Shown here: piece by piece, positions 49,407 to 60,397 of the stretch
Layout of the letters: the number at the start of each line of letters is the position of its first letter
Position numbering within the stretch: position 1 is the first letter of the stretch
Origin: Archegozetes longisetosus
Taxonomy: Eukaryota; Arthropoda; Arachnida; Sarcoptiformes; Trhypochthoniidae
Assembly: GCA_018873245.2 (NCBI GenBank)
Contig: JAEMBT020000006.1
Coordinates: 11,287,855-11,351,854, forward strand
DNA length: 64,000 nt
Direction: 5' to 3'
Position numbers and translations under genes: made by a program
The notes under the pieces: model-generated
Told to the model about the DNA's origin: nothing
Seen by the model: only the letters and a program-made list of their open reading frames with translations
The model's database searches: none

Positions 49407-51253
49407 CTATCCTCTCGTGGTCCAGAGAGTATTTGAATTTGTAATACTTTTTATTTGAATCATTATAATCGTGAAGCACATAATCAATCCCAGTATCTGC
49501 GAAATGAAAACTAAATTTAGTATAATATGATTTAAAAAACAAATCTAATCAAATGAATCTAGTCATGGTAAGAGTCAAGATTCCTCTGGAAAGATCGTGA
49601 TTAAAAGAGAAAATTAATTAGTTTTAGGAATGATTTTGTGTAGTACAAAAGCTGCTTAATAATGCCATTGAATATCTCTTTGAGACAATAACCCCTTAGT
49701 CAATTATAGGATCAACATTTTGTTGTTAAGTGAGACACTATATACCTAAGACGCGGTTCTCTTCAAATCGATAGAAATGAAATTGATTTATTTAAATTTC
49801 TCTAATATATCCGAATAGTCGTTACGGTAAATAACCAAAATATAAGTTATCCACAACAAAAAAACTTATTGTAACTAATTTTTCATACAATTTGAATAAA
49901 TCGATGAACCACATAACAAACCTCATTAACTTTGAAAGAAAATAACTTTTAATCGATTGAAAACTTTGAGCAAAAACAATTTATATTTAACAAACTTTTC
50001 CAGAAACTCACAGGAAGCAAAGAAGTCTTGCGAAATGGCATCAGTCCTGCAATAGTAAATCCAAATGGTACATGTCTCATTGATGAAAAATAAAGTGCTT
50101 CTTTATAGACATCTTCGTGAGCAGTTTGTAATTCAATGTCATGCAACGAAGACAATACTCTATCAGCTCTATCGTGTAGTATTCCATGAATAATACAGCT
50201 AACTATAACCCTAATTGAATTTTCGACAACACTTATGAGAGTAATCAATGAAAACTTCAGAACTCGATTATCATTTTCAAGAAACGTGAATATTTGAACT
50301 AAACAACCATAAACAGCGAGTCCAACATTAGTTAAATGTACAAAAGAAATTGTTGTGTCGATATCACAAATCTGATTCCTCGTCTGAATGAACTTTTTTC
50401 TTGTGGTTGAGATTGTATTTGCATTTCTGAGGTGTCCCTGCACTAAAGTTTTACGTAAGGTACTTAAATAAACATAGGCACTAATTGATATGAACCATGT
50501 TACCACACTCGGAGTCCAACTGAATATCTCAAAGTAAAACCTGTTTAAAACACTCATCAAAAAGTCAATTATTTTAAATTTTGGTCTTTGTATAGTATCT
50601 ATAGTCAATGTAATGGTAGGAATCAATATCTGAAACGATAGAATGATCACGAACAAAATAAACATTTTCCTATTAATTGGGTATTTGAGCAATAATTTAT
50701 GGATAGCGGATCCATAAAGTTGGAGATACAGAGAGTTTATGACAACAATCACAAGCTGAGACAAAGCATTGAATATCAAGAGCCAAAATGAGGTAGTTTT
50801 TTCATATTTGAATGAAGATAATGATTGATCTGATGACAAATAATAAATCATTGCTGCAATTAGTAATATTAATAAAATATTGTTTGCATATCCAAAAATT
50901 TTCCAGCACTTGTTTATTTGGGATGTATTTGTCTTAGGACTAATACTCATACCACCAAAAGTGATACCAAAAAATCGATAAAAATAAAGCACCAATTTAA
51001 CAAAAGTGGAAGTGTAAGACTTCTCCACAGTTTCCAAAAGATTGTCACTAATTTTCGAAAGTTTCACTTTAGAACCAGGTGAGACTTTTGTGTCACTTTT
51101 CATAGAATTTTTACCTTTAGTCACATCCAAAGCAGGCATTGTGAAGAAGAGAGCGTCACTTTTCACTAGAAATGTTTTGCGACGTGGAATAGCTTTCATG
51201 ACAAATATATTGACCGATTTGTCAAATTTTTTATTTGACAACAAAACAAACAT
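49407..51253 (-). CDS. Gustatory-receptor-like seven-TM chemoreceptor
   Basis: Two exons, 51253-50012 and 49496-49407, joined in phase 0 over a 515-bp intron (donor GTGAGT, acceptor TTTCGCAG), give 443 residues. The long exon carries a hydrophilic N-terminus and six hydrophobic segments. The end of the exon (FGFTIAGLMPFRKTSLLP) and the short last exon (ILGLIMCFTIIMIQIKS) match the layout of arthropod gustatory receptors, whose TM7 in the last exon normally holds TYxxxxxQF; here it reads TIIMIQI, a degenerate form. Receptors of this superfamily are ligand-gated cation channels in chemosensory cells. Ligand unknown. Confidence 0.8.
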
Positions 51254-52703
51254 TCATTGCAATTTCTTATTATATACTACAACTAATATAATAAATGGTT
51301 TCATAAAATCTTATTTCTATTTCGACATAAGTCTAAACTTTGGGCTGTTGAGAAAGTCGATAATGAAAGAAAGTATTCCTCAAACGTTATAAGTCTAGTG
51401 TTGGCTATATTTGAAAAAATCTGAAATGTTAGCGAGTCGAACGTTTCACGTAATGGCACTGCAAGCCTGATAATTTGCTAATACTTCTACAACATATAAG
51501 TTATTATATTTAGTTCGCAACAAGTTATTGATTATTTTTACTTTATAATACATTACAACTAATTCTATAATATACTGCTGTACAATCTACTAGAATAAGT
51601 CCAAAGCCAATTTATATTATTAGATATCATACTTAAAGCTTTGGTTAGTTTTATTTACTTATTCAAATTGATATAAATTTTTTCAAATTGACAATTTTTC
51701 ACAGGCTTTAGTTGTTTCAATAGAAAACCATGAAGATATTGGCAAAGACTTTTGGCTTTGATAGTACTACATATTGATTTGAACTATCGATACTTAACAG
51801 TTGTTGGTTAAGGAGATTACGATGTTATGTGTGGTTGCAGTTATACACTGATATAGGGCTTCTCATCATTTGTAATACAATTTTGATTACTATTATTTAA
51901 GTGCATCTAGTATCTTACAAAAAAACAGTTCAAAATTCATTGCTTTTTCAATTTAGCCACGTCTTTCTGAATAAGTTCATCCGAAAATAATTCCTTAGAT
52001 CTTTTCGAAAAGTTCATTATAATATTTTTTTTTCTTTGTCTTGAATAAGTTTAAGTAAAAATATCAATCAATTACAAAATTTCTTATGCCTAAATCTTTG
52101 TCTTATTAAACAAACTATAAGGTAATTTTTTAATTGCAAAACAAGCCATCAAATAACGCTTTAAATCCATAATAATATTCATTAATTATCATAAGAAATG
52201 ACAACGAACTTATCTATAAACTAAGTGATTCCATTTAATAAAGTCACGATTGATTTGTATTTATGTATATCAGTGTTTTAGTTGTGCTAAACGTAAATGT
52301 AACTTATTATATTTATTACACATAAAGATTTGCATCAATATGAATGAATCAATACGAATGAATAGATCATGAGAGCGAATCGAATCTGCAGTGAAAAGAA
52401 ATAGAATATTGATTTGGTGAAAAAAAATTACTATAATTTCTTTTGTGTCCACGAGCCAGAGTTAGCAGTATTAGATTGTGTTCATTCCTAAATGTGCAAA
52501 ATTATTCTAAGATATAGCAAAATATCTGTATAACTAGAATCCATTTAAGTAAACAATACATGAGCTTCTTATCAAAAGTGGAGAATTTTGAATAACTTAT
52601 TGGAGTTAACTTATAACACATTCAACTTGCTTCAGTGTAAGTTTAGTTGTAAAATTTACTTATAAAATAAAAAACTTGACAGGTTCTTCCTATAAGATTA
52701 GTT
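51254..52703. other. Intergenic upstream of the gustatory receptor
   Basis: AT-rich with no recognised feature; contains the receptor's promoter. Confidence 0.45.
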
Positions 52704-52894
52704 TTATTGAATTAGACCATGAGTATAGTCAGAACTTTGACTCCGAATTAAAGTGACCAAATCTTGAAAATTGTTTTTAAGGCTAATTGGAACGAATACA
52801 TTGCATAAAATGTTTACCAATAGACTTAGAATATGAAGAGGCACTTCCTGTGAGACTCGACTAAAAACAAAGTATCTCGAATAAAACTTAACTA
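52704..52894 (-). pseudogene. Gustatory-receptor-like fragment
   Basis: A minus-strand frame reads KFYSRYFVFSRVSQEVPLHI and continues through a hydrophobic helix and NNFQDLVTLIRS to a stop. The spacing resembles the middle of the intact receptor 1.5 kb away (its RFYFEIFSW...LSTLRKTLVQ region). It stops abruptly upstream at a MITE. Either a truncated paralogue or a chance hydrophobic frame. Confidence 0.3.
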
Positions 52895-53122
52895 TGTGAG
52901 GGAGTGCCAAAAAGATGATACTTGCGATCACTTTATCATGTGATCCGTTTTACGGAATTTAATACAAACATGCTACAGAGAGTAATCCATTAATTGATTG
53001 ATTTATCAGTAATTATTAAAATTAATAAATAGTGCTCTCTATCGTATATTTGTATTACATTCCATAAAACGGATCACATGATGAAATGATCGCGAGTATC
53101 ATTTCTTCGGCATTCCCACACA
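52895..53122. mobile_element. TA-inserting MITE, 228 bp
   Basis: Imperfect TIRs of about 80 bp: TGTGAGGGAGTGCC at 52895, inverted at 53109-53122, sharing the core ATCATGTGATCCGTTTTA, flanked on each side by TA. Typical Tc1/mariner-related MITE without coding content. Confidence 0.75.
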
Positions 53123-54305
53123 TATAGAATATAATATAAATTAGTCTAGATAAATGGGTCGGGTTTTATAAAAGATTGAATTACATTTGAGATGGAATTA
53201 TTTCATCTCTGAGAAAATTTTACGGACTTTAAAAGGTTTATGATAAAAAGGTTTAAAATCTGAATAATTTATACGGGTCAACTACACTACAAATGTTAGT
53301 TTGCTTATATTAGAGAAACGTTGAGTGAAACACTTTCTAATGCAAGTTTCAGTAGTGGTTCAGCTCTCAAAAAGAGCAGAAATCGGTTCTTAACCATACA
53401 CGACATTATATGATTATATATCAATTATATATCAATTATATACCGGTCATGTTATGTTATGTCTAGCATTAAGTTAAACTACATTTAGTCTGGAAATATC
53501 GTTAACTGTTTATTACTCTGTGTTTTAATAATGAAGATTTTTCATTTGAGTGCTGCCAGACAACTTTTAAACGCATAACTTAATTTCTTGTAGTGTCGCA
53601 CCTCCGATAATAAAACACTACACACTAACTTGCAAGAGGATAGAAGTTAATGATATTATATTATATTACAGCAGCATCTACAGGAGCATATAGATTTCGA
53701 ATTTTGGTGTTAAGATTCTTCAAGATTTAGTCTGTTTATATTTGTTGAACCTTTCAAATTTATATTAAATTAGAATCGATATATAATGACTGAAAATCAG
53801 AATTGAAAATTTTGTCTACCCAAGTGTACCGACGTTCCAGTTGAAATTTTTAGTTGTGCATTGTTTTAGCAATTTGAGTAAAGAGTTCTTTAGTGGCTTC
53901 TTCAGTTTTGCTGCTAGATTTGTAATATTTGGCATCAAGAGTCCTACTATAATTGATAATTTCCTTTTCATCAACACTTTTCAATTCAGGATTATTTTCA
54001 ATTAAATCATTTTTTGTTCCGCATAGATGGATTTTGCACGTCTACAAGCAAGCACTCACGAATTAACGTTATAATGAATTTTAAACATTTTTAAATGCAT
54101 AAACTACAAATTTCACCTCACATAACAAACCTCCTCATTCGTCTTGAGTTGATTGATCCAAAAATTTATTCTATCAGAGCTATCTAAATCGGTCAGATCA
54201 AAACACAAGATTGCTGCTCTTGCGTTCTTGCAATAAGTACAAGACAACGGTTGATAGCGTTTACAATCTAAGATGTTCTTTTAATTAATAAATATTCAAC
54301 AAGCT

Positions 54306-54309
54306 TATT

Positions 54310-54350
<41 letters not shown>

Positions 54351-54362
54351 TAATAATAATAA
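54306..54362. repeat. (TAA)n microsatellite
   Basis: A near-perfect run of AAT/ATA triplets, in the short intron between exons 2 and 3 of the Rab24-like gene. Confidence 0.95.
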
Positions 54363-54524
54363 TTTAATGAAATTATACCCAAATTGCAAGAGTAAAAGGT
54401 TTTTTTTGTCAATATGCACTTTAAATTGACTAAATGTACCGCCTAATGTCTGCAGAGTCAAAAAGTTTAGACTATTTTAGAATATTTAGACTATCAATGC
54501 AATGGCGTTTTTAATAAATGGAAA

Positions 54525-56509
54525 TACAGTACAACCTCATTATAAGCAACCTTGGTAAAGGCAATTTTTACTAAAAGCAACTCAATTCTCAGTCACCGGC
54601 AGATTTCCTATTCTCACAATAATAAAATTAACTTGTTATAGGCAACCTTGTAATAGGCAAATCCTCGTTACAGGCAGTACTGTAAGATTGTACGCATAGC
54701 TTTCGTTTGAACTCATTATAAGCAACTAATGTATTTTGATAATTATTAAAGTTCAATTTTGGGACAAATATTTTATTTTCAAATAATAAACAACAAATAT
54801 GGCGAAAATGAAAAGAAAATCTATTTCTTTAGAGACTAAATACCGAATCATTCAATTAATTGATAAAAATGTTTCTAACAAAGAGATATTAAAGCAATTT
54901 AAGAGTGAATTAAATGACTCGACAAACATCTCGAAGATTAAGAAAAAGCGTGAACTTATTATTAATGCATTTGAAAGTACGACAACAAGTAATGTGAAAC
55001 GAATGCGTTCATCAAAATATCCTGAAATTGATAAAGCTTTAGTTGACTTCATATCTAATTGCTCTACAAATGGAATTCCCATTAATGGCATTTTATTAAA
55101 AGAAAAGGCAGTTAAGTATGCGACTGAATTTGGTTATAATGATTTCAAAGCATCGAATGGATATTTTGAACTTTTTAAGAAGAGAAATTTAGTACTTTTC
55201 CAAACGCTTCACGGAGAAGCAAATTCAATATCAGATGATGTTTGCAACGATTGGATAGATATTAAACTTCCACAAATAATAAAAGATTATGATCCAAAGG
55301 ATATCTTTAATGCAGACGAGTTTGGTTTGTTCTGGCGTTTGCTTCCAAATAAATCGTATAATTTAAGAGGCAAAACATTCAAAAGTGGAAAAAATAGTAA
55401 AATAAGGATATCGGTATTAATCTGTGCCAATATGGATGGAAGTGAAAAATTGAACCCATTAGTAATTGGTAGGTCAAGAAATCCGCGCTCTTTTCGTGGG
55501 AAGAAATCATTGCCTGTGATATACAGATTTAATTCCACATCTTGGATGACTGGAGAAATATTTGAAGAATTCGTTAAAACACTCAATAGAAATATGACTA
55601 AAAAGAGTCGAAATATACTACTCTTCATTGACAGTTGTCCCTCTCATCATATGATTGTGTTATCTAATGTTAAAATAGTTTTCTCCCGAAAACAATACTT
55701 CAAGACTTCAGCCTTTAGATCAGGGGTGATCAAATGTTTAAAAGGCTATTATCGTCTTAGTCTAGCGAGAAAGTTGATTTCGATGATTGACTCTAATATT
55801 AAACCTGATATCAATTTAGTTGATTTATTTGAATCTTTAATAATGCTTAAGAATGCCTGGAAGTCTGTGACATCAACAACCATCAAAAACTGCTTTATTA
55901 AAAGTGGATTCAAATTTGCCACTTCAAATAATATTGAAGAGATTGAAGAAGTCATCGATAGTTCTGTTTGGAATGAATTAGCTGAAAAACTTGATATAAA
56001 CGGTGCTGAATTCGAAGATTTTATTAATGTTGACGACTCACTTGTGACGTGTGAGGAAACAACAGACGAATCCATAATTGAAAATGTAAAAATTGTATGC
56101 AAATTAATGAAGATAGTGAGACTGAAGATAGTGAGACTGAAGAAGAGGAACAAATTGAAGTATCGGACGATGAAAATGATACAAATGATGAATCCATTAA
56201 ATTATATGAAGCATTAAATTCAATTTCATTTCTCAGAAAATATATATCTCAATCTCTTAATTTAGAATCGGGTCATGAAATGTTAGATAGTTTTGAAAAT
56301 CTAATATTTAATAATCGTTTTGTTAACCCAAAACAAACCAAAATTACTGATTTCTTTAAATTGTAACTGATTTGAATTTTGCTTTGAATAAAAGTTATTG
56401 AAACTTTTTATAAGCAATTTTATTGCTTATATTGGATATAGGCAATACTCTTTACAGGCAATCATTATTTCTGGCAGAAGCGAGTTGCCTATAACAAGGT
56501 TACACTGTA
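54525..56509 (+). mobile_element. pogo/Tigger DNA transposon
   Basis: 25-bp TIRs (TACAGTACAACCTCATTATAAGCAA at the left, inverse at 56485-56509) match at 20 of 25 positions including the flanking TA, the target site of this superfamily. Both ends carry clusters of AGGCAA / TATAAGCAAC / TACAGGCA subterminal repeats. It encodes a transposase (next entry). It sits in intron 1 of the Rab24-like gene, in the opposite orientation. Confidence 0.92.
54799..56366 (+). pseudogene. Tigger-type transposase, frame-broken
   Basis: From ATG 54799 a 472-residue frame shows a CENP-B/pogo N-terminal helix-turn-helix (about residues 1-55), a second Tc5-type HTH (about 75-140), then the DDE catalytic domain with the first Asp in FNADEFGLFWRLLP and the second in NILLFIDSCPSHH. 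The third Asp, normally in QPLDQG, is absent from this frame: between about 55685 and 55726 the reading switches, and NTSRLQPLDQG is visible in the +1 frame (Asp codon 55718-55720), after which the main frame resumes at VIKCLKGYY. A second shift near 56100-56215 moves the acidic C-terminus into another frame (ending 56366). That tail finishes QTKITDFFKL, a PCNA-binding (PIP) box consensus known from pogo-family transposases. Confidence 0.9.
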
Positions 56510-56666
56510 TGACTAAAAATCTACTTAATCTAGGAAATTAATGCTCTTTAGATAACATGGTTAACAAATAGGCCACCATTAGGATTATGATAACAATCAA
56601 ATCATTAATTTAATATTTAGTTAACTTTTTGTGATACAATGCAAATTTTTATGCGAGTTTAGCATA

Positions 56667-58212
56667 TCAAGCATTAAAGTCGAAAAGTACTTCTCTACTT
56701 GTTTGAAAAAGCAAAAGGGCTTGTAATTACATTTTAAACTTTATTCAGCGTTTGACTCAATACAAAATTAACCGAATACTGACTTCAACTTAATTATTCC
56801 ATATTTGTCAGAGTTGACACATTACAAGTTTATATCAATGAGTTTTGAGTTTAAGAAATATTTATTGAGTTAATAAGTAGGAAACTTCATATTTACTGCA
56901 CATTAAATATAATCAAAAAAAAATTTGTTCTCAAAAATCACAAACTTATACATCTGATACAGTTTAACAATTAAAATTTACCTATTTTTAGTTTTTTATT
57001 ACATTTTGACTCAATTCTTAATTTTTTTATTGTTTTTATCGAACAGATCGTGTAATAATTTCTGACTTTTTGTACAAGAATTATCGTCCAAACTGTATAG
57101 TGTATCATAAAATTTTGAATTGACTGTTTTAGGAACGTATTCAAGAATCTTATAAATATCCAAAAGCTTTTCGCGAGATATAGGCAGAGGTTTTTCATAC
57201 GCGAGATCAATATCATTAAAAATATTATCAAAGTTTGTAAAGTCGGTGTTTGGTTTGAAAATTTCCAATTCTTGTTCACAATTTTCACTCAACGAAAAAG
57301 AAATTTTAATATTTTTTCGAGTGAACTCTATTTTTCTTACATTCTTACAATGATTTATCTGAGTTTTCACAATTTTACTCAACTTTTCCTTATATTTATA
57401 AACTTTTACAACTTTATTATTAGAATGAGAGTCATAAGAATTTGAATAATTTACTGAAATCACTTCGAAGGGTTTTCAATGCCCGTGTTTTTAATAATTC
57501 GTTCATATTCTGAGGGAGAATAAACTTTCTCATAATGTTTTTTATTGCCTTCAATCCGTCCAAAATCTCCATCTATTTCCATACGTGAGTGACCAGGATT
57601 TGGATAATAGATAATAATTTTACCTCATTTTTCTCTGATTGGGTCTCAATGAAATACTCAAATTTCTGAATCTTCTTTCCAGTATTTGTGACTGGAATTA
57701 CCATAGATTTAAGAAAAAAGTATTGCTGCTCATGACTTTTTAATGAATTATAACGATTAAAAAACTGTCGTTTTTGTTCATCACTCAGAGTTGTTTTACA
57801 TTTTATTTCACAACTACAATCAATATTATTGGTTTGAATTCTCGCGGGAATAATTTTTCCAGATTTATGAGCAAAATGTTGTTTACCTTCCAATATAGCG
57901 GCTTTAATTTGAATTTTTTAGAGATCTTTTAGGCTTCATTTTACTTTTCAGTTCTCTAAGATATTTAAACACGTTTTAAAGGACTAAATAAATGTTTGAG
58001 AAAGTATTTTGTGTTGGCATTTAATCTATAAAATGTACAAACTATGATTCAATTTTTTAAAAACTTTTCTTACGTAAAAGTTCGTTGTCATTAATGTCTT
58101 AATGACTAAATATGTTATATTAGTTTTCGGTTTTACCTTATCTTCTACTATCTAATAAGCCTTTTTGTTTTCAAAAGTCAAGCAAGAAGTACTTTTCGAC
58201 TTTTATGCTTGA
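56667..58212 (-). mobile_element. DNA transposon with 28-bp TIRs, internally deleted
   Basis: TCAAGCATTAAAGTCGAAAAGTACTTCT at 56667-56694 is inverted at 58185-58212 with one mismatch. ATA lies directly outside both ends, a possible 3-bp target duplication. The 1546-bp element carries protein-coding remnants on the minus strand and lies in the same orientation as the host gene, in intron 1 of the Rab24-like gene. Confidence 0.85.
57011..57893 (-). pseudogene. Remnant of a transposon-encoded protein, family not assigned
   Basis: The first frame (57893-about 57630) has GKIIPARI, a CxC...C cysteine group (DCSCEIKC) and DEQKRQFFNRYNSLKSHEQQ. This layout recurs at the N-terminus of a large family of repetitive arthropod and cnidarian proteins. 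Downstream, after a shift, come DGDFGRIEGNKK and YSPSEYERIIKNTGIE, then in another frame PFEVISVNYSNSYDS and a lysine-rich stretch to 57011. These look like the C-terminal part of the same family, so the central catalytic region would be deleted. Assignment rests on remembered motif layout only. Confidence 0.5.
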
Positions 58213-59020
58213 ATATAGAACGCCTGAATCCTATGCTAGTAGTGTGGGCAGCTTTCTATGCAGATATCGCACAATTTTTCAAAATTGATATTGAATTAAT
58301 CCATTTTGTAAACTTTGTTCAAGATATAATCGTTTTAGATATGCCCCTGTGTTTATGAAACGATAGTGAATGACTGATTTAATGAGTCCTCAGAATAAAG
58401 TTGGACAAACTCGGTTTATTTATTTAAAAAAAATATCTAGAAAAGTTTCTTAAAACTTTTTTTTTTATAACTTCTTTGAATTACTTAACCTTGACTTTTG
58501 TGTCAGATCGGTTTTATTCTTTTAGAAATGCTTTATCATTTAGTTGTTTCATAATTGCATGTGCAAATCTGCAATTTCTGATATTTTAGCCAAACTTTAC
58601 AGAGTGGATTAATTCAATATCAATTTTAAGTTTGTAATATATCTAATAATATATAGAAGATGCCTACAATAAGCGAATGGGATGCATTCATTCTAACAAT
58701 AGACTCACTAAGGAATTTTCGCTGCATCACAATAACTTAATAATAACTAAATATTAAATCATCGACATAATTGTGACCATAGTCTTAGTGGCGGCTAATT
58801 TGTCAATCATGTTATCCAAAATACCTTAATAACTGTTCAATCGTATTTCCACCTATTGAAAGTGTCTCTACATTGTGATATAAATTAATTAAGTTAGCGT
58901 TATTACAGGTTTATATTTATTTTGGCTAAATTTTCGATGTACAAATCTCGTCACGAGCGACGTCTTACCAACACCTTCTTTGCCCAAAAGTACCACTTTT
59001 ATGTCAACTTCTGATGGCAT

Positions 59021-60397
59021 GAATTGTTTCAAACAACACAATAATAAATCTAATTAAATGAAAGAATTTGAAAATTGTAGTTCATTTAGTATTCGCATTA
59101 CTAACTATTGTGTAAAACACTTATTTTTATGATCACGTCAAATTTAAATTAAAAGGTAGCTTGAAATTTTTATACACGGTAAGCAATTCTCATAGAAATT
59201 ATTTTTTAAACCTTGTACATTTCTTTTCTAATCTTATTGAGTTCTTTATTGAGTAAATAATATGTGGACGTAGACTAACGGAGTTAGACAATGTCTTTGG
59301 GCCCTAATGCAAGCCATATACTTTCTCAATTAAAAAAACATAAATTCGCTATTTTTGGAAAAAATGAAATTACTATAATATGAGATGGATGATCTAGTGA
59401 TTCAAAAATAGATCGTTCGAACGATCTTTATTTATAATTTAAACAAAATTATCAAATTTAATCACAATTTCAAAGCTTTTATTTGATTGAAACTTAAGCA
59501 TCTGTTTCTATATATTTCATGTAATTTGTAAAATAATCGTAAATCTCCATGGGTAAAAGATTACAATGAAATGATAAAAAATTCTGATCAACCAAATACG
59601 GCCATATATTTCGAATCTAATCCCTGCATAGATTTATCAATTTCTTATATCTTATGATTCCCGATTGATTTCAAGTGGTAAAAAGTGTAATTGCGACCGA
59701 TAATTTAGGGTCCACTAAGTTCGAAATTCGAATTTTGTCTGAGTGGCTGATTTTAGAAAGCTCTCAACTTCCATGTCATTTTTGAATGCTATTATTTGAT
59801 TCTATAAGCTGTTTGGGATAATAAATTTTGAAAAGAGGTATTTCTGTAAAATTATGAAAACTTTTGTCTCTTTATTCCAATTTTTAGAGGGTTACTGGAG
59901 TGTAGTGTCTTTGTAGCCACTTTACCTTGAAGATCAATAAATAACCTACAAGTCGATATATCACATGATAGATTTATTGAAGATGATTAAATAAATTATT
60001 TTCACTAGATAGAACTTTTCCAGATTTCTCTGTTCTGATGTATACTTCATAGCACATGTATTGATGTATCAGTTTTATCAATAATATTACGAGTTTAATA
60101 ATGAAAATTAAATTCGAAAACTTCAATCAATTTATATTTCTTAATTTAAGAATGTAAAAACAAAATTTTAAACGACTTGAGAGATTACAAACTTGAACTA
60201 AATATTGAAAATTTATTTTTTATACAACAGAATTTAAATACTATATATCATTTGTATTAAAGAAACTGAAATGATTTGAACATCGTTTATTCAAAAAAAG
60301 CATTAATAGTTTCAAAACTTTTTTGTTAAAATACATATTATTTTAGAGTTCGATTCGATATAACTCTTGTTAAAACTTCACGCAGAGTGGGAACAAT
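59021..60397. other. Intergenic upstream of the Rab24-like gene
   Basis: No gene. Contains the 16-bp perfect palindrome GATCGTTCGAACGATC at 59411-59426, whose half equals the outer end of the mariner-derived element at 62497. Confidence 0.5.

Larger units (their letters stand above)
53850..59020 (-). pseudogene. Rab24-like small GTPase, degenerate
   Basis: Four minus-strand exons: 59020-58907, 54449-54379, 54277-54131 and 54041-53850, about 173 residues. Exon 1 has [20 protein letters not shown] (P-loop GxxxxGKT/S; the LGKE start is Rab24-like). Exon 2 has TLGGTFSQFKVHID and, after an A8 run, FTLAIW. Exon 3 has CKRYQPLS and ARAAILCFDLTD. Exon 4 has CKIHLCGTKNDLI (the TKxD guanine-specificity motif) and YYKSSSKTEEA. 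Three abnormalities: the switch II DTAG is replaced by NILD at the exon 2/3 join; the A8 run (54400-54407) breaks the frame by one base; and the protein ends KTMHN with no C-terminal prenylation cysteines (about 30 residues short). Intron 1 is about 4.46 kb and contains two transposons. Rab24 is an autophagy-linked Rab. This copy is probably a pseudogene or a strongly altered paralogue. Confidence 0.75.

Noticed and set aside
58825..58865. A possible Rab24-like exon on the minus strand reading TLSIGGNTIEQLL just after exon 1
   Set aside because: It matches the start of the switch I region only over a few residues and cannot be joined in phase to later exons; the exon at 54449-54379 (TLGGTFSQFKVHID...FTLAIW) covers the same region at the right length.
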